Numbered from the stretch's first letter, positions 8,272 to 17,969 are shown. The stretch: 64,000 nucleotides of DNA from Salinicola endophyticus (GCF_003206575.1 NZ_PZJO01000001.1:433718-497717); one strand, 5' to 3'. Notes: generated from the letters alone by a model not told the origin. Translations and numbers: made by a program.

Positions 8272-9522
8272 ATGGCCACGCCATCGGGAGTTCGAGTCTT
8301 GTCATCCGGTAATGCCTTTCCCCCCGCTTCCACCCCGAGCGCCGAGGCGCGCGTCGAGATGGCCGAGCTACGCCGCTACCGCCAGGGCGAGGGCGCGCCC
8401 GACGTCGCCCTGGTGGAGGCCAGGCGGCAGTCACGCCAGGTGGGGTTGAGCTGGGCCGATGGCAGTCACGGCGAATTTCCTCAGCGCTGGCTGCGCGATC
8501 ACTGCGCCTGCTCGGCGTGCCGCCACCCGCTGACCCGCGAACGGCTCTACTCGCTGCTCGACGACCCACTGTGGACAACTCTCGGCACCGACGACGCCCT
8601 GGCCGAGCTGGAGGTCGCCGCCGACTGCCTGAGCCTGACCTGGGCCGATGGCCATCGCTCGCGCTTCGATGCCGGCTGGCTCCATCAGCGCCGTCCCGGC
8701 CAGGCGCTGGACACGCTGCTGCCCCGCGCCGCGCCGTGGCAACTCGACTTCTCCCCGCACCACGTGAGCCACGCCGAGTTCAGCGACAGCCAAGCCGGGC
8801 GCCAGCGCTGGATCGAGGCGCTGCTGCGCGACGGCCTGGTGCTGCTCGACGATGGCCCGCGCGAGCTGGAGACGGTCTCCCGGATCGCCGAGCAGATCGG
8901 CCCGCAGCGCGCGACCAACTTCGGTGCCCGCTTCGACGTGCGCTCGGTGCCCAATCCGAACAACGCGGCCTATACCGCGATCGGCCTGGCGCTGCACACC
9001 GATCTCCCCAACTGGCGCCAGCCGCCGGACATCCAGCTGCTCTACTGCCTGGAGAACGACGCCGAGGGCGGCGAGTCGAGCTTCACCGACGGCTTTGCCG
9101 CGGCGCGCGAGCTGCGTGAGCGTGATCCGCAGGCGTTTCGCCTGCTCAGCGAGACTCCGATCGACTTCCGCTTCCAGGACGATGGCCACGATATCGCCGT
9201 GCGCCAACCGGTGATCGACCTGGATAGCGACGGCGAGCCGTGCGAGATCCGTTTCAACAACTGGATTCGTGACACCCTGAGCCTGCCGCTGGCGCAGATC
9301 GATGCCTGGTACGACGCCTACCACGCCTTCTGGCAGGTGCTGCGCGAGCCGCAGCGCCGGGTCGAGCTGACCCTGGCGCCGGGGCAGATGGTGGCGTTCG
9401 ACAATCGCCGTGTGCTGCATGGGCGTAACGCCTTCGACCCCAACACCGGCAAGCGCCACCTCCAGGGCACCTATCTCGATCTCGACATGCTGCAGTCGCA
9501 TCTGCGCGTGCTGACACGCTGA
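8272..9522 (+). CDS. gamma-butyrobetaine hydroxylase-like Fe(II)/2-oxoglutarate dioxygenase
   Basis: 416 residues. An N-terminal DUF971-type zinc domain (CACSAC motif near residue 79, as in the Cys ligands of gamma-butyrobetaine hydroxylase) is followed by a TauD-type domain with the iron motif HTD in ALHTDLPNW and the distal His in VLHGRNAF. The family hydroxylates gamma-butyrobetaine to L-carnitine in the cytoplasm. The start is uncertain: the ATG at 8272 has only a weak ribosome-binding site, and an in-frame ATG at 8359 (MAELRRYRQG) is an alternative. It is followed by a quaternary-amine binding protein gene 48 bp downstream and preceded by a divergent LysR gene, a catabolic arrangement. 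Confidence 0.88.
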   Translation: MATPSGVRVLSSGNAFPPASTPSAEARVEMAELRRYRQGEGAPDVALVEARRQSRQVGLSWADGSHGEFPQRWLRDHCACSACRHPLTRERLYSLLDDPLWTTLGTDDALAELEVAADCLSLTWADGHRSRFDAGWLHQRRPGQALDTLLPRAAPWQLDFSPHHVSHAEFSDSQAGRQRWIEALLRDGLVLLDDGPRELETVSRIAEQIGPQRATNFGARFDVRSVPNPNNAAYTAIGLALHTDLPNWRQPPDIQLLYCLENDAEGGESSFTDGFAAARELRERDPQAFRLLSETPIDFRFQDDGHDIAVRQPVIDLDSDGEPCEIRFNNWIRDTLSLPLAQIDAWYDAYHAFWQVLREPQRRVELTLAPGQMVAFDNRRVLHGRNAFDPNTGKRHLQGTYLDLDMLQSHLRVLTR

Positions 9523-9570
9523 CAGGCTGCCGCTGACGCGAGCCCTTCCCCGCCATCAAGGAGAACGACA

Positions 9571-10512
9571 ATGAGATATGCGACCACCCTGTCCGCCCTG
9601 CTGCTGGGCACCGGCCTGGGCCTGAGCGCCATGCCGGCGGCCCAGGCTGCGGACGACACCATCGTCTTCGGGGCGCCCGCCTGGCCCGGCATCAGCGTCA
9701 AGACCGAGATCGCCAGTCAGCTCCTGGGCGCCCTCGGCTATCACCCCAAGACCGAGGAGATCGGGCTGCAGGTCATCTACCAGGGCCTGGATAGTGGTGA
9801 CGTCGACCTCTTCCTGGGGGCCTGGCTACCGGCCCAGCAGCCGATGCTGGAGCCGCTGGAGAAGAAGGGCAGCGTGCGCCGCCTGGCCACCAACGTGACC
9901 GGCGCGCAGATGACGCTGGCAGTGCCCAAGTCTGTCTACGAGAGTGGCATCACCTCGTTCGCCGATCTCGACGCCCATCGCGACGAGTTCGGTGGCGAGA
10001 TCTATGGCTTCGGTGCCGGCTCCGCCGCGAGCGAGATCCTGCACAAGGCGATCGACTCAGACACCTGGGGGCTGGGCGACTGGACGCTGGTCGACACCAG
10101 CACCGTGGGCATGCTCAGCGCGGTCAAGAGCCACATCGACAACCACGAACCGATCGTGTGGGTCGGCTGGAAGCCGCACTGGATGAATCTCGAGTTCCCG
10201 ATGCGCTATCTGAGCGACAGCAAGAATCTGTTCGGCAAGGGCAACGGCGCCAGCGACGTGCGCACGCTGATCGCCAGCGCCTACGCCGAGACACATCCCA
10301 ACCTGGTGACCTTCTTCGATCAGTTCACCTTCTCCGCCGCGGCGCAGAGCTGGATGATCCAGCAGTACGGTCAGGTCGGCGAGTCGCAGCAGGCGGTGGC
10401 CAAGACGTGGATCACGGCGCATCCGGAGCAGGTGCAGGCGATGCTGAAGGACGTCGAGACCACCGCCGGCGAGCCCGCCTGGCCGGCGGTGAAGGCGGCG
10501 TTCTCGCTGTGA
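9571..10512 (+). CDS. quaternary-amine (betaine/choline/carnitine-type) ABC binding protein
   Basis: 313 residues with a signal peptide cleaved after about residue 26 (AQAADD). It belongs to the OpuAC/ChoX/CaiX substrate-binding family: DTIVFGAPAWPGISVKTEI start, FLGAWLPAQQP and WVGWKPHWMN aromatic ligand-box motifs. These Trp/Tyr boxes bind trimethylammonium groups. No permease or ATPase gene is adjacent, so it is an orphan binding protein that must use a transporter elsewhere, as CaiX does in Pseudomonas. Context with the hydroxylase suggests gamma-butyrobetaine or carnitine as ligand (inference). A rho-independent terminator follows. Confidence 0.87.
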   Translation: MRYATTLSALLLGTGLGLSAMPAAQAADDTIVFGAPAWPGISVKTEIASQLLGALGYHPKTEEIGLQVIYQGLDSGDVDLFLGAWLPAQQPMLEPLEKKGSVRRLATNVTGAQMTLAVPKSVYESGITSFADLDAHRDEFGGEIYGFGAGSAASEILHKAIDSDTWGLGDWTLVDTSTVGMLSAVKSHIDNHEPIVWVGWKPHWMNLEFPMRYLSDSKNLFGKGNGASDVRTLIASAYAETHPNLVTFFDQFTFSAAAQSWMIQQYGQVGESQQAVAKTWITAHPEQVQAMLKDVETTAGEPAWPAVKAAFSL

Positions 10513-10644
10513 GGCGCCGCGCCGAGCACAGCCTGGCGCCATAGCACACAAGCGTTACATTTTTTCCGAGATTTTTTGATCTCGCCGGGAACTAAGCCAC
10601 ACAGCGGCACTCTGAGTAGGTGTTCCCTTGAATGATCCCTTACT

Positions 10645-10674
10645 TGCCCACCATCCCCTGGTGGGCATTTTTTT
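10645..10674 (+). terminator. rho-independent terminator after the binding-protein gene
   Basis: TGCCCACCA and TGGTGGGCA form a perfect 9-bp stem with a short C-rich loop, followed by ATTTTTTT. It ends the hydroxylase/binding protein unit. Confidence 0.9.
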
Positions 10675-10753
10675 GCCTGACTGTTTTCCAGGTCGAGCCC
10701 GGGCGCCGCTCCCTGCGCCAGATCGACGAGTGCCGCCAGGCGTCGTCTCCAAG

Positions 10754-11668
10754 CTAGGGTAACGGCGGCACCCGCCCCGCCATCTCCGCCACCATGAACT
10801 CGACGAAGCGTTTGACCCGCAGGCTCTCGCGGGCACGCGCGCTGTAGAGCAGATGGAAGTCGGCGGCGACTCCGCGCCACTCGGGCAGCAGCTCGACCAG
10901 TTCACCGCGCGCGAGCAGCCCATGTACGTCCCACCAGGAGCGCAGCAGCACCCCGTGGCCATCACGCGCCAGACGAGTCATCGCCTCGCCGTCATTGCTC
11001 GACAGCCGGCCGTGCACGCGCACCGTACGCTGCTCGCGCGGATCCGCGCTGGACTCGAAGCGCCACAGCGCATAGTCGGTATCGTTCTCGCGTATCACCA
11101 GACAGTCGTGCTGGGCCAGATCCTCCGGCACCCTTAGCGGTGGCCGGCCGGCCAGGTAGGCCGGGGCGGCACACAGGATACGGCGGTTGGCGAGTAGCCG
11201 CCGGGCGATCCAGCGCGCATCCGGCGGCTCGCCCACCCGGATGTGGATATCCACGCCCTGGGCGTCGAGCCCACGCGGGAAGTTGCTCAACTCCAGCTGC
11301 AGCGAGAGTTGAGGGTGGCAGGCGGCGAAGCGCGAGAGCAGCGGCGCCACGTGGCGACGGCCGAAGCCGAAGGTGGCGTTGACGTGCAACCGCCCGCTCA
11401 GCGCCGAGCCCTGCTCGCGCAGCGAGTTCTCGAGTTCACCGAGATCGTCGAGGATCAGTGCGCCGCGCTGCAGGTAGCGCTCCCCCTCCGGGGTGAGCGT
11501 CAGGCGACGGGTGGTGCGGGTCGCCAATGCCACACCCAGCCGCTGCTCCAGCTGCTGCAGGCGCTTGCTGACCGCGGAGAGTGATACCCCCAGCTCGCGT
11601 GCCGCCCCGGTCAGGCTGCGCGCCCGGGCGATATGCTGGAAAAAGGCCAGATCGTCGAGCGCTGCCAC
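10754..11668 (-). CDS. LysR-family regulator (DmlR-like)
   Basis: 304 residues from the GTG at 11668, chosen for the GGTGGAG six bases upstream; a GTG at 11680 is the alternative. The helix-turn-helix SLTGAARELGVSLSAVSKRL is followed by a standard effector-binding domain. It is divergent from a tartrate/D-malate dehydrogenase gene, the arrangement of dmlR-dmlA, so it is probably the activator of that gene in response to D-malate or a related hydroxy acid. Confidence 0.85.
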   Translation of the reverse strand: MAALDDLAFFQHIARARSLTGAARELGVSLSAVSKRLQQLEQRLGVALATRTTRRLTLTPEGERYLQRGALILDDLGELENSLREQGSALSGRLHVNATFGFGRRHVAPLLSRFAACHPQLSLQLELSNFPRGLDAQGVDIHIRVGEPPDARWIARRLLANRRILCAAPAYLAGRPPLRVPEDLAQHDCLVIRENDTDYALWRFESSADPREQRTVRVHGRLSSNDGEAMTRLARDGHGVLLRSWWDVHGLLARGELVELLPEWRGVAADFHLLYSARARESLRVKRFVEFMVAEMAGRVPPLP

Positions 11669-11906
11669 GCCATTCTCCACCTGTATTCAACAATGGATTG
11701 CATGATAGCCCGATTATCGCCAGGAAGAGAGGGCCTACACTGCAGGCATATCTGCAGGCAGGCACGCGAGACGCGCGCCTGTTTCCGGGGTTCGCGCACT
11801 TCACCATCGAGGTCGCCCGGGTCGACGGCGAGGACCTGCCCTGCGCTCCCGAGGAGACGCCCGCCGGCGCGCTCCATCATCTCATCGACTTCATGAGGTA
11901 ATCCCC

Positions 11907-12983
11907 ATGGCTAGCCAGACCCATCGCATCGCCGTCATTCCCGGCGACGGCATCGGCACCGAGGTGATGCCGGAAGGCCTGCGCGTGCTCAAGGCCGCCG
12001 CCCGTCGTTTCGATATCGAGCTCGAGTTCGAGGAGTTCGCCTTCGGCAGCTGCGACTACTACCTCGAGCACGGCCAGATGCTGCCGGACGACTGGTTCGA
12101 CATCCTGTCGCGGTTCGACGCGATCTTCTACGGTGCGGTGGGTTGGCCGGAGAAAGTGCCTGACCATATCTCGCTGTGGGGCTCGCTGCTGCAGTTCCGG
12201 CGCCATTTCGACCAGTACATCAACCTGCGCCCCTGCCGGCTGATGCCGGGCATCAAGAGCCCGCTGGCAGACCGCCATCCCGGCGACATCGACTTCTACG
12301 TGGTGCGCGAGAACACCGAGGGCGAGTACTCGAGCATCGGCGGCAAGATCTTCGAAGGCACCGAACGCGAGACGGTGATGCAGGAGACCGTGATGACCCG
12401 GACCGGGGTGGACCGGGTGCTCAAGTACGCTTTCGAGCTGGCCCAGAGCCGCCCGCGCAAGAAGCTGACCTCGGCGACCAAATCCAATGGCATCTCGATC
12501 ACCATGCCCTACTGGGACGAGCGGGTGAAGGCGATGGCAGCGCACTACCCGGAAATCGGCGTGGATCAGTTCCATATCGATATCCTGACCGCCAATTTCG
12601 TGCTGCACCCGGACTGGTTCGACGTGGTTGTCGCCAGCAACCTGTTCGGAGACATTCTTTCCGACCTCGGCCCGGCCTGTACCGGCACCATCGGCATCGC
12701 GCCCTCGGCCAACATCAATCCCGAGGGCAAGTTCCCCAGCCTGTTCGAACCGGTCCACGGCAGCGCCCCGGACATCGCCGGCCAGGGCATCGCCAATCCG
12801 ATCGGCCAGATCTGGTGCGGCGCGATGATGCTCGAACATCTGGGTCACGACGCCGCCGGCGCCGCCATCGTCAGCGCCATCGAGCACGTGCTGGCCAGCG
12901 ATGACCGCACGCTGCTCACCCCGGACATCAAGGGCCAGGGCACCACCGAGAGCCTGGGCCGGGCGATCGCCGAGGCGCTCTGA
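11907..12983 (+). CDS. dmlA: tartrate/D-malate dehydrogenase (decarboxylating)
   Basis: 358 residues. IAVIPGDGIGTEVMPEG, LRPCRLMPGIKSPL and NLFGDILSDLG are signatures of the isocitrate/isopropylmalate dehydrogenase superfamily; DFYVVRENTEGEYSSIGG with the phrase GAVGWPEKVPDHISLWG places it in the TtuC/DmlA branch acting on D-malate and tartrate with NAD and Mn/Mg. GAGG precedes the ATG. It converts D-malate to pyruvate, feeding central metabolism. Regulated most likely by the divergent LysR gene. A hairpin without a T run (12997-13020) follows. Confidence 0.9.
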   Translation: MASQTHRIAVIPGDGIGTEVMPEGLRVLKAAARRFDIELEFEEFAFGSCDYYLEHGQMLPDDWFDILSRFDAIFYGAVGWPEKVPDHISLWGSLLQFRRHFDQYINLRPCRLMPGIKSPLADRHPGDIDFYVVRENTEGEYSSIGGKIFEGTERETVMQETVMTRTGVDRVLKYAFELAQSRPRKKLTSATKSNGISITMPYWDERVKAMAAHYPEIGVDQFHIDILTANFVLHPDWFDVVVASNLFGDILSDLGPACTGTIGIAPSANINPEGKFPSLFEPVHGSAPDIAGQGIANPIGQIWCGAMMLEHLGHDAAGAAIVSAIEHVLASDDRTLLTPDIKGQGTTESLGRAIAEAL

Positions 12984-12996
12984 CACCGCCGCGACA

Positions 12997-13020
12997 GGCG
13001 CATCCCGGGTTGGATGCGCC
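12997..13020 (+). terminator. hairpin after dmlA, possible weak terminator
   Basis: GGCGCATCC and GGATGCGCC form a 9-bp stem with loop CGGGTT just after the dmlA stop codon. There is no T run, so termination would be weak or factor-dependent. Confidence 0.45.
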
Positions 13021-13137
13021 CTCCCGTCGCGCCCGGCGGCAGGAATCAGGCAAGCAATCAGTCAAAGGCGCTGATAGAAGTGAAGGAGGCACGCACAGTG
13101 TCTTGCCTGATCAGCCGCAAGACAGCCATCACACCGG

Positions 13138-13914
13138 TCATCGCTGCCCAAAGGCCATCGCTTTTGGTTTCGGCCGGATGTCTTGCCTGAACTGACTGGC
13201 GAGTGAGCGGGCGATGCCTCTATAGAAGCGCGCCAGATCCTCCTTGAGGTTCTCCCGGGCTCGATGCTGATCCACGTAGTAGGCCGCGCGCACGCCGTTG
13301 AACTGCTGCTCGGCGCCGATCTGGAGGAAGTTCAAGCCAAAGCGTCTGAGCAATCTGGCCAGTCTGGGCTCCATCAGCGCAAAGGCGTGCTGCCTCTCCA
13401 ACAAGCCGATCATCACGGTCGACGCCAGATAGACCGAGACGCCCAAGAGCGACGCTACCCGATAGTCCTGCTCGGAAGAGGGAAAATCCGACTCCGCTCC
13501 TTCCCATTTCCTGTCAGTCGCGCGCTTTTTGCGGTACCTGCCGAGTATCGCTGCCCTGGAGACTTCACAGATCAGTCGTCGGGGTAAATTGCAGGGCGTC
13601 AGCAAGGGATTGACGAAGTATCCTGCAGCGTTCGATTCGATAGGCATCGAGGCCAGCTCCCCCTGATCGCTGCCAGGGTAGATAACCCGAATGCAGGCGA
13701 CTGCCTCGCCCGTGTCACGCCGTCTGACAAAGCAGTGCAGCGCAGACTGATCGAAGGCGTCGTATTCGAGCCCGCGCTGCGGATCGCCAGGCATCTCATG
13801 CCCGAATTCATGGGTATAGACCTGATAGCGCAGGCGGTATACCTGATGTCGCTCCTGTTCGTTGATCGCCAGGACAAACTCAAATTGATCATTGAACTGA
13901 TCGTACAGGTTCAT
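13138..13914 (-). CDS. exosortase/PEP-CTERM-associated acyltransferase (autoinducer-synthase-like GNAT)
   Basis: 258 residues. The opening MNLYDQFNDQFEFVLAINE and the motifs VYRLRYQVYTHEFG, YDAFDQSALHCFVR and ICEVSRAAILGRYR match the N-acyl amino acid/AHL synthase-like family annotated as PEP-CTERM/exosortase system-associated acyltransferase. The fold is GNAT-like and would transfer an acyl group from acyl-ACP or acyl-CoA to an amino compound. No exosortase or PEP-CTERM protein is visible in the window. It starts 33 bp after the stop of the GGDEF-EAL gene on the same strand, so it is likely the last gene of that operon. Product and acceptor are unknown. Confidence 0.8.
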   Translation of the reverse strand: MNLYDQFNDQFEFVLAINEQERHQVYRLRYQVYTHEFGHEMPGDPQRGLEYDAFDQSALHCFVRRRDTGEAVACIRVIYPGSDQGELASMPIESNAAGYFVNPLLTPCNLPRRLICEVSRAAILGRYRKKRATDRKWEGAESDFPSSEQDYRVASLLGVSVYLASTVMIGLLERQHAFALMEPRLARLLRRFGLNFLQIGAEQQFNGVRAAYYVDQHRARENLKEDLARFYRGIARSLASQFRQDIRPKPKAMAFGQR

Positions 13915-13947
13915 ACGCTCCCCATACGTGGCACTCTGAAAGCTGCG

Positions 13948-16773
13948 TTAACTGTCAGGAAACGCCTTTTCAGGGCGCCCCACCCAATATCCCTGAACGT
14001 AGTCAATGCCGTATATCTTGAGAATGTCGTAGACTTCCTGTCGGTCGACAAACTCGGCCACTGTACACTTACCGAACCCCTTGGCGATTTCAGCGATACC
14101 TTTGACAAGCATCTGGCTCCTTCTATTTTCCGGGAGATCCTGAATAAAAGAGCCATCGATCTTGATATAGTCAGCAGGCAGCTGATCCAGATAGTAAAAA
14201 CTGCTGAACCCGACACCAAAATCATCCAGCGCTATCGCACACCCCATTTTCCGGATGTCCTGAAGAATCGCGCGCGCCGTCGAGAAATCTGTCACTGCCG
14301 CTGTTTCCGTCACCTCGATGATCAGCCTTTCCGGCGCCACGCCACTGTCGTGCAACTGCTGCCCCAGGAACGCAGTCAGCGTCTCGTCTCTAAGAGACTG
14401 GCCAGAGATGTTGAGCGCAAACCGCGTCGACGAGTTCGGTATCGACCGCATCATGCTCAGGCTGTTCGAAATGACCCAGCGGTCGATCGCCAGAATCTGA
14501 CCACTCCTCTCCGCAACAGGGATAAAGAGGCCAGGCGAAACGAGCTCCCCAGTGTCCGGCGAGATCATGCGGATCAAAAGCTCATAGTGCTCCGCTTCGT
14601 TTCCGCTGACACTCCTGATCGGCTGACGCCAAAGTTCGAAACCATCGTTTTCCAGGCTGAGCCTTATTTGCTCTTCCCAATAGACGCGCTTTTGCAGAGA
14701 CTCCCGATCCGCCGTGGACGACAGCAGATGCCATCTTTTCAACGCATCCTCTTTGGCGCGATACATTGCAAAATCGGCGCTCGCCATGAGCTCTTTGGGT
14801 GACCCCCCATTTTCGGGATAGCATGCAACACCAATACTGGCGACAGCACGATACTTTTGTCCATCCACATCCAGACTGATTTCATCCAGATTCAGTATGA
14901 TTTTTTCTGCCACCTCGACGGCTCGGTCAGCACTGGCGTTCTCCAGCAATACAGCAAACTCATCACCGCCAAGCCGCGCCACTAGACCAATATGACTGAA
15001 TTGACCGCGAAACAGATCGGAAATCATCACGAGCAATCTATCACCGGCCTGGTGACCGCCGAGCTCGTTCAGCTCCTTGAATCGATCCAGATCCAGATAG
15101 AGCATGGCCCCGCTATTGTGCGGTGTGACGGCTCTGGCCAACGCCTCTTCGAAATAACGTCGATTATAGAGTTCGGTCAAGGGGTCACGATGGGCCAACC
15201 AGGCAAGTCGAATCTCGGCATTCTTGCGTTCCGTGATATCCACCCCGACGGACACCATCGCGCCCGGTGCGCTCGACCAGGATACGAGCGGCGCATGACT
15301 CCAGGTAATCGCTTTACTCGAGCCATCCGGCGCATGCAGTTCGCTCTCTTCAGAGCGCCCCGGGAGTGACGACAAACCCCATTCACCACCCAGAGGCAAG
15401 AAACAGCTCTTGAAAGATTGCCCCATCAACTCGTCACTCACCTTGCCGACCATGAAAGCGGCATAGCGATTGGCCAGCAGTATCTTGTCGTCACCATCAT
15501 GGACGACGACCAGAACCTGGGCAGAGTTCATGAGATTATTGACGAGATCCCGCTCCCTCTCCAACGCATCCACCTGGTTTTCCAGCTCGATGCCTCGAGA
15601 CTTTACCTCCATTTCCAGGGCTTCCAACTGGAAGGAAAGCTCGACGGCCGTATCGGAAAGCACGTCGATCTCATCGCGGGCCTTGCCGGAATAGTGGCGA
15701 GAGATTCGTCCTCTAACGTCCTCGAACTCCCCTTTGGCGAGGCCGGGAAGGTACAGGCTGAGCGTGCGAATTCTTCGTGTAGGGCGCCACAGAATGAGCA
15801 AAAGAAAAGCTTCGGCCCAGAGCCATCCCGTCACGCTGGCCAGCGCAACAGATCGCGTCGAGGCTTTTATTTCAGCCAACTGTTGCGTCACATTATCGAA
15901 AGAAATGAAATAACCACCCCCGCCACCTGATGAACCGGCTTGGTTCAACGCGACGGCGCCAATCATGTACTGCTGCCTTCGAAACTCGATACTGCGATGG
16001 CGTTTCACGAGTGCTGGTAACGACAAGTGGCGCGACGCCTCGCGCAAGAGAGGCAGGGTCTCGTCGTAGTGGGTCATCGCCAGTACCAAGGAGTTCCAGG
16101 GCTGCAGCCGATGATCAGCGTGCAGCCCCGTCTTCTCCAAATTGACCTTTCCCTCGGACAGCAGCGCCAGGTCATCACCAGAGCTTCTCTGGAACTCTCC
16201 CATCACATCGACCAGTGATCTGGACAGCAGCAAAACGCCGGCGTTGTCCCCCTCGACCAAGATGGGCACGGCGACGTATTGGCGGCACGTCATCTTACAT
16301 ATCAATCTATCGTCAGGGCTCTCGCTGGCAATGATGTTCATCAGCCAGCTTTTTTCGGGCGGTACTTCAGGGGCTTCGCTATAGAGGCCACCGTAGGTCG
16401 CCAGATGCTCGCCTTGCGTGTCGTAGATCACCAGCTCATCGACGCCGGCATCGAGCTGTAACGTCGGCCATTGCGAATCCAATGCCTCTGAAACCGGCAC
16501 ACTCCCCTCTTGACTCAATGAGACTTTCAGGGCTTCCGACGCGGCGACGATCGCGGCCAGCTGCTTCAACTCGGACGCGGAACTACGTAACGCCACACTG
16601 ATTTGGTGCCGCTGCCTCTCTTGATTGGCCAGTTGATTTTCGTCGAACTGTGACATGAGGCTTCGGTAGCTGATCCAACTGATCAGCAAGGCCAGGCTCA
16701 CCAGCACCAAGCTCGTCAGCGCAAAGGCTTTCCACTTCAAGCTGAGCCGGTACGGCTTTTCATTTTTGCTCAT
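13948..16773 (-). CDS. membrane sensor with PAS, GGDEF and EAL domains
   Basis: 941 residues. A membrane segment at about 13-34 and another near 305-325 enclose a ~270-residue periplasmic sensor region; a HAMP-like/coiled-coil linker and a PAS domain (about 425-525) follow. The GGDEF domain keeps the catalytic RLGGDEF motif. The EAL domain has ELLIR at the signature and DDFGVGFSSF with IKIDGSFI, so the phosphodiesterase catalytic residues look conserved. It can therefore in principle make and break cyclic di-GMP. It starts three bases after the stop of the outer-membrane protein gene, so translation is tightly linked to it and to the periplasmic binding protein, suggesting that the sensor receives a periplasmic signal from them. 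Confidence 0.9.
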   Translation of the reverse strand: MSKNEKPYRLSLKWKAFALTSLVLVSLALLISWISYRSLMSQFDENQLANQERQRHQISVALRSSASELKQLAAIVAASEALKVSLSQEGSVPVSEALDSQWPTLQLDAGVDELVIYDTQGEHLATYGGLYSEAPEVPPEKSWLMNIIASESPDDRLICKMTCRQYVAVPILVEGDNAGVLLLSRSLVDVMGEFQRSSGDDLALLSEGKVNLEKTGLHADHRLQPWNSLVLAMTHYDETLPLLREASRHLSLPALVKRHRSIEFRRQQYMIGAVALNQAGSSGGGGGYFISFDNVTQQLAEIKASTRSVALASVTGWLWAEAFLLLILWRPTRRIRTLSLYLPGLAKGEFEDVRGRISRHYSGKARDEIDVLSDTAVELSFQLEALEMEVKSRGIELENQVDALERERDLVNNLMNSAQVLVVVHDGDDKILLANRYAAFMVGKVSDELMGQSFKSCFLPLGGEWGLSSLPGRSEESELHAPDGSSKAITWSHAPLVSWSSAPGAMVSVGVDITERKNAEIRLAWLAHRDPLTELYNRRYFEEALARAVTPHNSGAMLYLDLDRFKELNELGGHQAGDRLLVMISDLFRGQFSHIGLVARLGGDEFAVLLENASADRAVEVAEKIILNLDEISLDVDGQKYRAVASIGVACYPENGGSPKELMASADFAMYRAKEDALKRWHLLSSTADRESLQKRVYWEEQIRLSLENDGFELWRQPIRSVSGNEAEHYELLIRMISPDTGELVSPGLFIPVAERSGQILAIDRWVISNSLSMMRSIPNSSTRFALNISGQSLRDETLTAFLGQQLHDSGVAPERLIIEVTETAAVTDFSTARAILQDIRKMGCAIALDDFGVGFSSFYYLDQLPADYIKIDGSFIQDLPENRRSQMLVKGIAEIAKGFGKCTVAEFVDRQEVYDILKIYGIDYVQGYWVGRPEKAFPDS

Positions 16774-16775
16774 TA

Positions 16776-17969
16776 TCAGAAGCTATAGGATGTCTGAAAA
16801 AGCAGCATATTCCAGCGCCTGGTCGTCTCTTCGTCACTCTCGTTGTCCTGCCTTGGGAGCCATGCGGTGCCATCGACATGATGCCACTCCGCCTGAACCA
16901 TCCATCTCGAACTGAGCGACCATTTGATGCCGGTTGACAAGTCTCGCGCAAATCTGGAATAGCTCGGCCCTCTACCTTCACTCGCATAGCGGCTACCCTC
17001 CCGATCATTTCTATCACTCACCGTCTGATCATAGCGAAGCAACCACTGCCAGTCTGGCGTCAGGCGAAACTGATATTGCACATACCAGCTTTCCCCGTCG
17101 GCAGTGCTGTTATAGATATCATTATCGAAATCTTTCAGCTCTTTATGCTGATATTCATACTCAGCCGTCAAACTCCATCTTTCTGCATTGTACTGCGCAG
17201 ACAAAATGACCGGCTGAAAAACAAACTCCCCTTTAGCACTCGGGTTCTGCCGCGACTGGAATGAAGACCTGACCCTGGCAGCACTGACACCCAAGTTGAC
17301 ACGACCGCCGTCGTGGGCATAAAGCACCTGCAAAATGGAGGAAATCCGACCATCCAGGGAGGGCTTGGTTGGAGATAGAGATATCTCGGCATCGCCATTG
17401 ACCTGGGGAATACCTAACCCCCCTTGGATATATAGCGTCCCCCTAGAGAAGCGTTCTTCGTCATAAACCGTGATGCCATCGGATGCCAGTCCCAGCGAGC
17501 GACTTCTATCGAAATAGATGGACTGAGGCAACAGAATGCCGGCACGGGTCGAGGGCACGTCACGGGTTTGATTATAGATACCAAACGGATTCTTGAACCT
17601 GCCTACTTGGAGTCCAAGGACGCGCCGCTCTCCCGAGAGCAGTTGATAGTCGATGACACCGTAATCGAGAGTCGGCTTCCAGGCATCGCCGTACCCCCCC
17701 GCCTTGCGACTCAGCACCTGTCCCGCTACGAGTACGTTGCTGCGCGGCCGGAAGGAGGCGTTGAGTCCCAGTTCGGTATACTCCAGGCTTCCGGTATCGC
17801 GACTGCTCGGACCGAAGAAGTCGTTGTGATCGGTCAAGATCAGTGCCTGACTCATGAAACCGTGGACCTGGAAGGTGTCCGGCATTTCCACGGCCTGCGC
17901 CTGAGCCGCGAACGTCACACCCAGCACACTCAGCCAGCGCTGCGTCGCGCTTCGCAATACATTAATCAA
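16776..17969 (-). CDS. outer-membrane beta-barrel protein (porin-like)
   Basis: 397 residues with a signal peptide ending near QAQAVEM, alternating beta-strand pattern throughout and a C-terminal Phe in QTSYSF, the usual beta-barrel assembly signal. Motifs such as GRFKNPFGIYNQTRD resemble phosphate-selective/DUF porins. The start is a TTG overlapping the stop of the upstream binding-protein gene by 8 bp; another TTG 12 bp later is possible. In an operon with a PstS-like protein and a cyclic di-GMP enzyme, it may serve as the outer-membrane part of a signalling or uptake route (inference). Confidence 0.78.
   Translation of the reverse strand: MINVLRSATQRWLSVLGVTFAAQAQAVEMPDTFQVHGFMSQALILTDHNDFFGPSSRDTGSLEYTELGLNASFRPRSNVLVAGQVLSRKAGGYGDAWKPTLDYGVIDYQLLSGERRVLGLQVGRFKNPFGIYNQTRDVPSTRAGILLPQSIYFDRSRSLGLASDGITVYDEERFSRGTLYIQGGLGIPQVNGDAEISLSPTKPSLDGRISSILQVLYAHDGGRVNLGVSAARVRSSFQSRQNPSAKGEFVFQPVILSAQYNAERWSLTAEYEYQHKELKDFDNDIYNSTADGESWYVQYQFRLTPDWQWLLRYDQTVSDRNDREGSRYASEGRGPSYSRFARDLSTGIKWSLSSRWMVQAEWHHVDGTAWLPRQDNESDEETTRRWNMLLFQTSYSF

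Noticed and set aside
11877..12986. Minus-strand open frame of 369 codons
   Set aside because: Exact antisense of dmlA, which has full family motifs.
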